From NCBI GenBank assembly GCA_021413405.1, contig JAIOQL010000064.1, positions 1 to 11,065 on the forward strand: a stretch of DNA of 11,065 bases. Reading direction: 5' to 3'. Of the stretch, positions 1 to 5,428 are shown piece after piece; positions within the stretch are counted from its first letter, which is position 1; each line of letters starts with the position of its first letter. This stretch comes from Leptospira sp. Its GTDB lineage: Bacteria > Spirochaetota > Leptospiria > Leptospirales > Leptospiraceae. Under the pieces are notes generated by a model. It saw only the letters and a list, made by a program, of their open reading frames with translations. It ran no database searches and had not been told where the DNA came from. The translations under genes were made by a program, and so were the position numbers.

Positions 1-1
1 A

Positions 2-574
2 AATGCGGATACGAAAAATATTTCCCGCGAAGAAATGATCCTCGTATCTCCGTCTGGTCTCATCACCATGAGCGGCGGAAAATGGTCTACCTACAGAAAA
101 ATGGCAGAGGATCTGACAGACAGGGTAATCAAGGAAGGTGAACTCAATCCTGCAAATAAATGTTCCACATATAATTATCCATTTATCGGAGCTACGGGAT
201 TTTCTGAAAAACTCTGGATTGAAATCCAGAAAATCTATTCGGTGAACGAAGAAACCGCAAAACGGCTTCAGGACTATTATGGTACCGAGGTATTTGACGT
301 TTTAGGAAAATGCCCCTCCGAAATTACTTCGCAAAAGGATTACTATAAGGAAGAAGTTCTTTTTGCAATACGGAATGAATTTGCACTTTCTGTTCTGGAT
401 ATTCTAGCGCGAAGATTCAGGGTGCTATTTACAAATCTGAAACTTGCCAAAAGACTCGTAAAACCAATCGCTGAAATTATGCAAATGGAACTCGGCTGGG
501 ATCAGAAACAAACGAAGGAAAGTGAAAATGAAGCAGATAATCTGATTAAAGATTTACAGGAAAGCATACTTTAG
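2..574 (+). CDS. glpD: Glycerol-3-phosphate dehydrogenase, C-terminal part (5' truncated by window)
   Basis: This is the 3' end of an FAD-dependent glycerol-3-phosphate dehydrogenase, which oxidises glycerol-3-phosphate to dihydroxyacetone phosphate and passes electrons to the membrane quinone pool. The frame is open from base 2, before the first ATG at 35, so the gene enters from outside the window. Visible residues include TKNISREEM followed by GLITMSGGKWSTYRKMAE, the glycine-rich segment near the end of the FAD-binding DAO fold that is diagnostic of GlpD. The C-terminal helical domain follows (EEVLFAIRNEFALSVLDIL and the LARRFR stretch). The protein ends in an acidic tail with a TAG stop. 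The family normally has about 500 residues and about 190 are here. I saw no convincing terminator after it. Assignment is by motif recognition and is secure at family level. Confidence 0.9.
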   Translation, partial: NADTKNISREEMILVSPSGLITMSGGKWSTYRKMAEDLTDRVIKEGELNPANKCSTYNYPFIGATGFSEKLWIEIQKIYSVNEETAKRLQDYYGTEVFDVLGKCPSEITSQKDYYKEEVLFAIRNEFALSVLDILARRFRVLFTNLKLAKRLVKPIAEIMQMELGWDQKQTKESENEADNLIKDLQESIL

Positions 575-634
575 GATTAAAATTACAAAGCATTAGTTTT
601 TTTATTTGCAGAGATTCAAACAGAATTAAAAATA

Positions 635-676
635 GGGAGGATCTCCCGATCAAAATCCAGGAAACCTTTGCAAAGG
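635..676. promoter_or_regulatory. Short palindromes in the gap before the VOC gene
   Basis: The 155-bp gap between glpD and the VOC gene holds a small hairpin (GGGAG, loop GAT, CTCCC at 635-647) and a perfect 12-bp palindrome, CCTTTGCAAAGG, at 665-676. The palindrome lies about 55 bp upstream of the VOC start, a plausible place for an operator, and a TetR-family regulator is the next gene but one. No strong sigma-70 promoter could be read here. The operator role is inference only. Confidence 0.25.
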
Positions 677-729
677 ATGAAAATCGGTTTTGAAAATCAA
701 AAAAATCTTGAGGATAAAGTCAGGACCAT

Positions 730-1107
730 ATGAAAAAAGTCACTGGAATCGGAGGGGTGTTCCTCAAAGCAGAGGATCCGAAAAAACTTACCGACTGGTA
801 TTCTGAAAATCTTGGAATCCAGAAATCGGAACATGGGGCCATTGTGTTCGAATGGGCAAATGCAGAAAATCCAAACGAAAAAGGCCAAACTGTTTTTTCC
901 TTGTTTAAAAAAGATACCGGCTATTTTGGAAAAAAGAAAACCGATTTTATGATGAACTTCAGAGTGGAAAATCTGGAAGAACTATTGAAAGATCTGAGGT
1001 CCCGCGGAATAGAAGTAGAAGAAAAAACAGAAGAATATGAATACGGAAAATTCGGATGGATAATTGATCCGGAAGGAAACCGGATCGAACTTTGGGAGCC
1101 GACTTAG
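730..1107 (+). CDS. VOC (glyoxalase/bleomycin-resistance/dioxygenase) superfamily protein
   Basis: A 125-residue single-module vicinal-oxygen-chelate protein, probably cytoplasmic. It begins with beta strand GIGGVFLKAEDP, has the typical helix with WYSENLG (residues about 23-29) and ends with DPEGNRIELWEP, the hallmark last strand with its conserved Glu. A middle strand (MMNFRVENLEELL) opens the second beta-alpha-beta half. The usual first-strand His ligand position reads Gly, so metal binding may be incomplete or use other residues. The substrate cannot be inferred. The ATG has an AGGA Shine-Dalgarno a few bases upstream. The gene lies 32 bp upstream of a TetR regulator on the same strand and is probably cotranscribed with it, so it may be the target of that regulator. 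Family confidence is high and function is unknown. Confidence 0.85.
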   Translation: MKKVTGIGGVFLKAEDPKKLTDWYSENLGIQKSEHGAIVFEWANAENPNEKGQTVFSLFKKDTGYFGKKKTDFMMNFRVENLEELLKDLRSRGIEVEEKTEEYEYGKFGWIIDPEGNRIELWEPT

Positions 1108-1139
1108 AATTATCAATTTCCCACAAAAAATAAAATGGA

Positions 1140-1727
1140 ATGATCGTTCAAAGTAAAAGAGAAAACAATAAAAAAGAAAACCAAGCGCAGATTTTGGAGG
1201 CGGCACGATATTGTTTCCTGGAACATGGGTTCGAATCTGTTACGATACGGGATGTCATTCGCAGAACAAATCTCGCGTCCGGAACATTCTACAATTACTA
1301 TAAAGATAAAGAATCTCTTCTCAGGGCAGTAGTCGCAGAGCCTCTGCAAAAAATGAATCAGGAACTTCGCGAAGTGAGAAAAAATTCTACCGATACCGAC
1401 GATTTCATATATAATGCATATCACACATTGTTCCTCGTTGTTGCCGGGTACCCGGATGAATATAGGATCATACTCAGGAACGAACCGGCTGTTCGCGGAC
1501 TCATAGCGGAGGAAATTTTTGGGATACCGATGAAAGATCTGAAAAATGATCTGACCCGGGCCGCAAAAAAAGGGTTAATTCCAAAAACAGACACCGACTT
1601 CCTGGCCGCGGCCTTTTATGGAACCGGTTATGAAATGATCCGTGTTCTGGTGGAACGAAAAAATTTCGATATTGCAAAAGCAGCATCTTTTGCTGCACAG
1701 GTTTTCTTAAAAGGGATTCTTTCCTGA
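1140..1727 (+). CDS. TetR/AcrR-family transcriptional regulator
   Basis: A 195-residue one-component repressor-type regulator. Residues about 16-62 form the TetR_N helix-turn-helix: ILEAARYCFLEHGFESVTI, then a recognition region with ASGTFYNYYKDKESLL, the standard TetR signature. The C-terminal helical half (ligand-binding and dimerisation domain) matches no specific subfamily that I recognise. The start at 1140 has no good Shine-Dalgarno sequence. A two-codon ORF (ATG GAA TGA, 1135-1143) overlaps the start codon, which could permit reinitiation. It follows the VOC gene at 32 bp. The likely targets are its own operon, possibly through the palindrome at 665-676, but no ligand can be proposed. 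Confidence 0.9.
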   Translation: MIVQSKRENNKKENQAQILEAARYCFLEHGFESVTIRDVIRRTNLASGTFYNYYKDKESLLRAVVAEPLQKMNQELREVRKNSTDTDDFIYNAYHTLFLVVAGYPDEYRIILRNEPAVRGLIAEEIFGIPMKDLKNDLTRAAKKGLIPKTDTDFLAAAFYGTGYEMIRVLVERKNFDIAKAASFAAQVFLKGILS

Positions 1728-1747
1728 GAAAAACTGCATGATACAAA

Positions 1748-1766
1748 AGCCCGCAACGCGCGGGCT
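1748..1766 (-). terminator. Intrinsic terminator of the downstream flaB, shared between convergent genes
   Basis: A perfect 7-bp GC-rich stem (AGCCCGC / GCGGGCT) with loop AACGC. On the minus strand it is followed by TTTTGTAT, as expected of a rho-independent terminator 27 bases past the flaB stop. On the plus strand it is followed by a looser T-rich stretch (GTGTATTCTATTTTTA), so it may also end the VOC-TetR transcript that converges on it. Confidence 0.8.
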
Positions 1767-1792
1767 GTGTATTCTATTTTTATGCTACACTG

Positions 1793-2638
1793 CTACTGCA
1801 AAAGCTTCAGAACAGAATTCGGTCTCTGACTTGCTTGCGCCAACATCGCCGTGCCACTCTGCGTTAATATCTGTTTTGTGGTCAACGCAACTGCCTCTTC
1901 CGCCATATCTGTATCCCTGATCCTCGATTCGCTTGCCTGGATATTCTCGTAAGCGTTCATCAAACCCTTAGCGGCAATTTCCATGCGATTGTAATACGCA
2001 CCTAAATCAGCTCTCTGCTTCATAATCTTGGTCAATGCGTTATCTGCAATACCGATAACATCATTTGACTTCGATGGGGTAGATATCGAAATCGGACGTC
2101 CATCATTCCCTCCCAGCTTAAGTGCCTTGGAAGTCATTGTCCCGATATAGAGTCTCTCCCTCTGGTTCTGGTTTGCTCCCATGTGAAACCACATAGATGC
2201 AACTTTAGAACCCCTTGCAAACTGTCCCTCAAAGAGTTTAAATTTATTAAACTCAGCCTGAGAAGCCAATCTGTCTACCTCGTCAATCAGTGCAGAAACT
2301 TCTACCTGCACCATTTGACGATCCTCCGGTGTGTAGATCCCGTTAGATGCCTGAACCGCAAGAACACGAACACGTTGAATAATATTCGCAGTCTGATCCA
2401 AATACCCTTCTGCAGTCTGAATGAAACTCATCCCATCTTCCGTGTTTCTTTCAGCCTGCCTAAGCCCACGAACCTGCGTTCTCAGTTTTTCTGAAACCGC
2501 AAGCCCTGAAGCATCATCCCCGGCTTTATTGATTCTTTCGCCGGAAGATAAAGCCCGCATGGACTTGTCTACTTCCCATTGACTAAACTTCAGAGCGCGA
2601 TGGGAATTTATCGCGCTCATATTGTGATTGATAATCAT
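1793..2638 (-). CDS. flaB: Periplasmic flagellin, FlaB type (downstream copy)
   Basis: A 281-residue spirochaetal core flagellin, a structural subunit of the periplasmic flagellar filament, exported by the flagellar type III system without a signal peptide. It shows the conserved N-terminal D0/D1 coiled-coil (MIINHNMSAINSHR, SSGERINKAGDDASGLAVSE, VRGLRQAERNTEDGMS) and the C-terminal D1/D0 half (AYENIQASESRIRDTDMAEE, TAMLAQASQRP). The variable D2/D3 domains of enteric flagellins are missing, as usual in spirochaetes. The central motif SMWFHMGANQNQRER is typical of FlaB. The ATG is preceded by AGGGAG (2645-2650) with 6-nt spacing. A second flaB lies upstream, and the two proteins are clearly similar but not identical across their whole length. 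The leader carries CsrA-like elements, and a terminator lies just past the stop. The paralogue number (flaB1 to flaB4) cannot be assigned here. Confidence 0.97.
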   Translation of the reverse strand: MIINHNMSAINSHRALKFSQWEVDKSMRALSSGERINKAGDDASGLAVSEKLRTQVRGLRQAERNTEDGMSFIQTAEGYLDQTANIIQRVRVLAVQASNGIYTPEDRQMVQVEVSALIDEVDRLASQAEFNKFKLFEGQFARGSKVASMWFHMGANQNQRERLYIGTMTSKALKLGGNDGRPISISTPSKSNDVIGIADNALTKIMKQRADLGAYYNRMEIAAKGLMNAYENIQASESRIRDTDMAEEAVALTTKQILTQSGTAMLAQASQRPNSVLKLLQ

Positions 2639-2644
2639 CTTACA

Positions 2645-2687
2645 CTCCCTTGTAGTTTCTTTAGCCCAGGGACCTCCCTATCCCGGG
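2645..2687 (-). promoter_or_regulatory. Leader hairpin with AGGGAG loop plus Shine-Dalgarno: CsrA-like sites of the downstream flaB
   Basis: In the mRNA, CCCGGGA (from 2687 down to 2681) pairs with TCCC-T-GGG (2672-2665), a 7-bp stem with one bulged base. The 8-nt loop is UAGGGAGG. The loop region AUAGGGAGGU matches the CsrA consensus core ACARGGAUGU at 8 of 10 positions by eye. The Shine-Dalgarno AGGGAG at 2645-2650 contains a second GGA. CsrA family proteins bind GGA in hairpin loops and at ribosome-binding sites. The pairing is visible directly; the regulatory role is inferred. Confidence 0.5.
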
Positions 2688-2689
2688 GC

Positions 2690-2707
2690 CGGACATTCAT
2701 CTGTCCG
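2690..2707 (-). promoter_or_regulatory. Second leader hairpin upstream of the downstream flaB
   Basis: A perfect 6-bp stem, CGGACA / TGTCCG, with a 6-nt loop (GATGAA on the RNA strand), immediately upstream of the AGGGAG-loop hairpin, so that the leader has two consecutive stem-loops. The upstream flaB has only one obvious hairpin. The function is unknown; mRNA stability or a folding partner for the CsrA-like element are both possible. Confidence 0.4.
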
Positions 2708-2821
2708 TTCTAGAAATTAGGAGTGAGATCACTAACATCTGGAACCGACAGACGAAAACTATTTGGGGTGTTCGAATGCTTCGAACCGAAAGCTAAACAC
2801 TGATCAATACAAATTATCAGA

Positions 2822-2838
2822 GTATCGCCTAACGCACG
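2822..2838. repeat. Direct repeat copy 1 (GTATCGCCTAWCGCAYG)
   Basis: A 17-bp sequence matching positions 2967-2983 at 15 of 17 bases in the same orientation, 145 bp apart, inside the flaB-flaB intergenic region. No known motif was recognised. On the minus strand it contains GGCGATAC, which vaguely resembles a flagellar sigma-28 -10 box but has no fitting -35 element. Confidence 0.45.
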
Positions 2839-2846
2839 AAACAATA

Positions 2847-2873
2847 TTATCGACCACAATACAATTTTATAAA
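2847..2873 (-). promoter_or_regulatory. Candidate sigma-28 (FliA-type) promoter for the downstream flaB
   Basis: On the minus strand GTCGATAA (2854 to 2847) matches the sigma-28 -10 consensus GCCGATAA at 7 of 8 positions. A TTTA element (2873 to 2870) lies exactly 15 nt upstream, and a TAAA sits 4 nt closer. The same bases can be read as a sigma-70 promoter (TTTATA, 16 nt, GATAAT). Transcription from here would give a leader of about 200 nt. Confidence 0.4.
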
Positions 2874-2966
2874 CTTTTTTTACAAAATGTCAAGAAAATT
2901 TTAATTTCCGCATAATTTAATTACCTTTTTAAATAATTCTGTCGCATGATAAAAATATGCAAAGCG

Positions 2967-2983
2967 GTATCGCCTATCGCATG
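2967..2983. repeat. Direct repeat copy 2 (GTATCGCCTAWCGCAYG)
   Basis: The partner of the repeat at 2822-2838, differing at two positions. It lies between the terminator of the upstream flaB and the candidate promoter of the downstream flaB, so if it is a binding site it would act on the downstream flaB. Confidence 0.45.
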
Positions 2984-3006
2984 TATCAACTCAATGACCA
3001 TACGCC

Positions 3007-3039
3007 AAAAAGGCACTCTCCACGATAGCAGAGAATGCC
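3007..3039 (-). terminator. Intrinsic terminator of the upstream flaB
   Basis: On the minus strand GGCATTCTC pairs with GAGAGTGCC (9 bp with one G-U pair) around a 10-nt loop and is followed directly by TTTTT (3011-3007). It lies 56 nt past the flaB stop. On the plus strand the same stem is followed by GATTTTTT, so it could act in both directions. Confidence 0.8.
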
Positions 3040-3053
3040 GATTTTTTGACGTT

Positions 3054-3081
3054 AGCCGACATTACTTTCGCAATGCCGGCT
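3054..3081 (-). other. 3'-UTR hairpin between flaB stop and terminator
   Basis: On the minus strand AGCCGGCATT pairs with AATGTCGGCT (10 bp with one G-U), loop GCGAAAGT, starting 14 nt after the flaB stop. It lacks a T-run and so is not a terminator itself. Together with the terminator it forms a double stem-loop 3' end, which may protect the abundant flagellin mRNA from 3' decay (inference). Confidence 0.6.
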
Positions 3082-3094
3082 GAACTCTCAATGA

Positions 3095-3940
3095 TTATCT
3101 TAAAAGTTGTAAGATAGATTGAGGTCGAACGTTTGCCTGCGCAAGCATCGCAGTACCGGACTGAACTAATATCTGGTTCTTTGTGAATGCTACAGTTTCT
3201 TCTGCCATGTCCGCGTCCCTGATTCTCGACTCTGAAGCCTGGATGTTTTCATACGCTGACATAAGCCCTTTGGAAGCATGCTCCAAGCGATTGAAGTAGG
3301 CACCGAGATTCGCTCTCTGTTTGTTGATTCTGTAAAGAGCGTCGTCTAACGTACCAATTGAATCGTTTGCAAATTCAGCAGTCGAAAGTGTAAGTAAAGA
3401 TCCGTCAGATTTCTTCAGGCTTAAAGCTTTTGAAGTCATCGTTGCGATATATACTCTCTCTCTCTGATGCTGGTTTGGTCCCATGTGAAACCACATGGAT
3501 GCGCTTCTTGATCCTCTCGCGAAGTCACCCTGCAGTAGATTCATTTTATTGAATTCTGCCTGGGATGCGATACGGTCAACTTCATCAATCAATTGAGATA
3601 CTTCAACCTGCATCATTTGCCTGTCTTCAGCTGTATAGATACCGTTAGAAGACTGAATAGCAAGGACCCTGATCCGTTGAATGATATCACTGGTTTCAGC
3701 AATGTATCCTTCAGTAGTCTGAATCATGGACATGCCGTCCTCGGTGTTTCGTTCCGCCTGGCGAAGCCCTCTTACCTGGGTTCTCATTTTTTCAGAAACT
3801 GCCAGTCCCGAAGCATCATCACCGGCACGGTTAATTCTCATACCGGAAGATAAAACTTCCATGTTTTTGGCTACTTCATTGTTCTGAAACTTCAGAACCC
3901 TGTGCGAGTTAATCGCGGCTAAGTTGTGGTTAATGATCAT
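3095..3940 (-). CDS. flaB: Periplasmic flagellin, FlaB type (upstream copy)
   Basis: A 281-residue FlaB flagellin, paralogous to the neighbour downstream and of identical length. It has the same landmarks: MIINHNLAAINSHR, SSGMRINRAGDDASGLAVSE, VRGLRQAERNTEDGMS, SMWFHMGPNQHQRER, AYENIQASESRIRDADMAEE and a C-terminal TAMLAQANVRPQ. It has no signal peptide and no D2/D3 insert, as expected for a periplasmic-filament core protein exported by the flagellar type III system. The start has a near-ideal Shine-Dalgarno, AAGGAGGA (3953 to 3946), stronger than that of the other copy, which suggests higher translation. The gene has its own terminator, so the two flaB genes can be expressed independently. 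The differences concentrate in the centre (about residues 170-215). Confidence 0.97.
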   Translation of the reverse strand: MIINHNLAAINSHRVLKFQNNEVAKNMEVLSSGMRINRAGDDASGLAVSEKMRTQVRGLRQAERNTEDGMSMIQTTEGYIAETSDIIQRIRVLAIQSSNGIYTAEDRQMMQVEVSQLIDEVDRIASQAEFNKMNLLQGDFARGSRSASMWFHMGPNQHQRERVYIATMTSKALSLKKSDGSLLTLSTAEFANDSIGTLDDALYRINKQRANLGAYFNRLEHASKGLMSAYENIQASESRIRDADMAEETVAFTKNQILVQSGTAMLAQANVRPQSILQLLR

Positions 3941-3945
3941 CTGTT

Positions 3946-3990
3946 TCCTCCTTGAAACTTGATCCGAAGTCCCGAACTTCCCTGTTCGGG
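3946..3990 (-). promoter_or_regulatory. Leader hairpin with AGGGAA loop plus Shine-Dalgarno: CsrA-like sites of the upstream flaB
   Basis: In the mRNA CCCGAAC (3990 to 3984) pairs perfectly with GTTCGGG (3977 to 3971), presenting the 6-nt loop AGGGAA. The element ACAGGGAAGU matches the CsrA consensus ACARGGAUGU at 9 of 10 positions by eye. About 17 nt downstream the Shine-Dalgarno AAGGAGGA sits in the context UCAAGGAGGA, a second GGA site. One site in a hairpin loop and one on the ribosome-binding site is the arrangement known for CsrA repression of Bacillus subtilis hag. The fold is read directly; CsrA binding is inferred. Confidence 0.6.
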
Positions 3991-4043
3991 GGTCTTACTG
4001 TGTTTGCTGAATTGTCTGGTTTTTGTTCTTTATTTTGATTTAA

Positions 4044-4070
4044 TGATCGGATAGTACAACATCCTAATTA
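4044..4070 (-). promoter_or_regulatory. Weak candidate sigma-28-like promoter for the upstream flaB
   Basis: On the minus strand TCCGATCA (4051 to 4044) matches GCCGATAA at 6 of 8 positions, with TAAT (4070 to 4067) 15 nt upstream, compared with the TAAA consensus. Initiation here would give a leader of about 95 nt that includes the AGGGAA hairpin. Other promoters in this AT-rich stretch are possible. Confidence 0.3.
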
Positions 4071-4084
4071 AATTCATGAAAATG

Positions 4085-4134
4085 GGCTATTTTTGGCGAT
4101 TATTGCCTATTTTAGCTATTTTTGGCTATTTTTT
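4085..4134. repeat. Degenerate ~10-bp tandem repeat with helically phased T-tracts
   Basis: Five consecutive units of the form GGCTATTTTT (GGCTATTTTT, GGCGATTATT, GCCTATTTTA, GCTATTTTT, GGCTATTTTTT). T-tracts start near 4090, 4110, 4119 and 4129, with a weak one near 4100, so they recur once per helical turn. On the flaB strand they are A-tracts ending about 15 bp upstream of the candidate -35. Phased A-tracts bend DNA and can act as upstream activating sequences. The rest of 4135-4320 is AT-rich with no recognisable gene. Confidence 0.6.
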
Positions 4135-4320
4135 GAGCGTTTTCAGGGAGGATAAATTTGAAAAAATTTTAAAGATTTTTTTAGCTATATGAAGTGTCGT
4201 TCGAATCACAAAATTGCATGAGAACTTTTTTTTAATAAAGTTTAGGAAAATGGAAATCAGTAGATTTATGTCTCCAAAAGATGAAATTGTAGTACAACTT
4301 ACCGAATCCCTCCAAAAGTC

Positions 4321-4710
4321 TCAAAATTTCCATTTACCGGGCGATCCAATATTGTGAAATCTCGCTGCCGGAACATGAAAAGACTTGGGTACACTGAAAT
4401 TCGCTCCTCTTCCATTGTATCCCTGATTCGTTCCGGAATGCCCCTGGTTTACACCATAATTGCGATAATATGGATATCCGCCATACCCTTGAGAATGATA
4501 TTCCTGATAAAGTGGATAATTCCTGTAATAAGGATAAAATCCCGATGGGGAGCCAAGGGAACCCCAATTGAAAGAGCCTGCACAATTGTATTCCGGCCGC
4601 GGACATTTATTATGAGAGGAATCCTCAAAGGTAGCACAGAACGAAAATAAACAAAATCCAGTAACAAGAATAAAATGTTTCAATAGAAAGTAAGGAATGA
4701 AAGGTTTCAT
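4321..4710 (-). CDS. Small secreted Tyr/Gly/Asn-rich protein, possible lipoprotein
   Basis: A 129-residue protein that I do not recognise. Residues 8-24 are hydrophobic after a start containing Lys, and a Cys at 25 (LFSFC) could be a loose spirochaetal lipobox, so export is likely. The mature part is low-complexity: residues 59-98 contain about a dozen tyrosines with Gly, Asn and Gln, and the heptapeptide YPYYRNY occurs twice, 20 residues apart (59-65 and 79-85). Two more Cys (36, 43) lie near the mature N-terminus. The ATG has a GGGGGGA ribosome-binding site 4-5 nt upstream, which supports the frame over shorter overlapping ones. It stands alone, with no partner gene and no clear terminator. 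A surface or envelope role is only a guess from composition. Confidence 0.65.
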   Translation of the reverse strand: MKPFIPYFLLKHFILVTGFCLFSFCATFEDSSHNKCPRPEYNCAGSFNWGSLGSPSGFYPYYRNYPLYQEYHSQGYGGYPYYRNYGVNQGHSGTNQGYNGRGANFSVPKSFHVPAARFHNIGSPGKWKF

Positions 4711-5428
4711 TATATCCCCCCGAAAAATTACTCAACCAATACATGGTATCATGAAAGAAACAAATTGAAATAGGGAAAACCCGCAATTGCGGAGACTACT
4801 CAGACTTATTTTATAATTTCTTAAAGATATAAATATTCAAAAAGCTTCAGGTAATCACAGGTATTGATGTCAATTTTCAGTGATCATATTTCGCTCTATC
4901 CGAAATTCTCTAAAAGATCCGGATTGATTTATTTTAAATTGATACGGAACAGATAACAAGAAAGTTCTAAACGAACGAACTGCATCTTTATACAATAATC
5001 CAGCGAGATTCTATAAAGTTTTGCAATTTATTGGTTTTGCTGCTTCGGCTATTAAAATGATCGAAGATTCAGAAAGTATTGATTTAACTATTAAAATTTT
5101 CTGATCATCTTCCTGATTGCAGACAGATAGACTTTGTTCAAGACATCCGGTAATCGGGAAGATTTTGAGCAGCGTCTCTTCAAAATCAGAAGGCGAACTT
5201 TCGGAAAGTCTTTTCCTGAAATTGTAGACCCGGTCACCAATCAAAATATTTCTTTTCTGTTTAAGCTGAAAAATTCTTCTATTTTTTATGTTTGTTCATC
5301 ATACTTGTGTGATCTGCGAGGATCGAATTTTCAATTCCTTTTCAAAAGAATTTTTTTACAAAACCAATCGCAATGGCCACAATCCCAATTACAAAAATAT
5401 CCTACTCTTTCTCATTTTCTTCTCTAAT
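4711..5428. other. Gene-poor stretch between the small secreted protein and the receptor
   Basis: About 720 bp of AT-rich sequence with no gene I can support firmly. It holds a 12-bp palindrome CCGCAATTGCGG at 4781-4792, which on the minus strand is followed by GTTTT and might be a weak terminator. It also holds a doubtful minus-strand ORF (5011-5244) and an AT-rich hairpin at 5333-5352 (AATTCCTT, TTCA, AAAGAATT) followed by TTTTT on the plus strand. No terminator for the receptor transcript was obvious. It lies directly downstream of the rearranged receptor 3' end and may be debris of lost genes. Confidence 0.4.
5011..5244 (-). CDS. Doubtful short ORF, unknown
   Basis: 77 codons from a TTG start without a recognisable Shine-Dalgarno sequence. 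The frame stays open further upstream to a stop at 5296-5298 without any ATG. Composition is protein-like in part (FRKRLSESSPSDFEETLLKIF, then a hydrophobic SIILIAEAA near the end), but no family is recognised. It may be a decayed fragment of a longer gene or a chance ORF. Confidence 0.2.
   Translation of the reverse strand: MIGDRVYNFRKRLSESSPSDFEETLLKIFPITGCLEQSLSVCNQEDDQKILIVKSILSESSIILIAEAAKPINCKTL

Noticed and set aside
1135..1143. Two-codon ORF ATG-GAA-TGA overlapping the TetR start codon
   Set aside because: It could be a reinitiation device, but such short overlaps arise by chance and neither start has a Shine-Dalgarno sequence; noted only in the gene entry.
1793..3940. Flagellin pair as a phase-variation or gene-conversion cassette
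   Set aside because: Both copies are full length, each with its own ribosome-binding site and terminator, and tandem flaB paralogues are normal in spirochaetes.
4272..4319. CTCCAAAAG occurring twice just past the end of the small secreted gene
   Set aside because: A 9-base repeat in low-complexity sequence is compatible with chance.
4781..4792. CCGCAATTGCGG palindrome as a terminator or operator
   Set aside because: Only a 4-5 bp stem with a short T-run on the minus strand, and no firm gene for it to serve.
5333..5357. AT-rich hairpin followed by T5 on the plus strand
   Set aside because: No plus-strand gene ends near it, and an AT-rich stem in an AT-rich region is weak evidence for a terminator.
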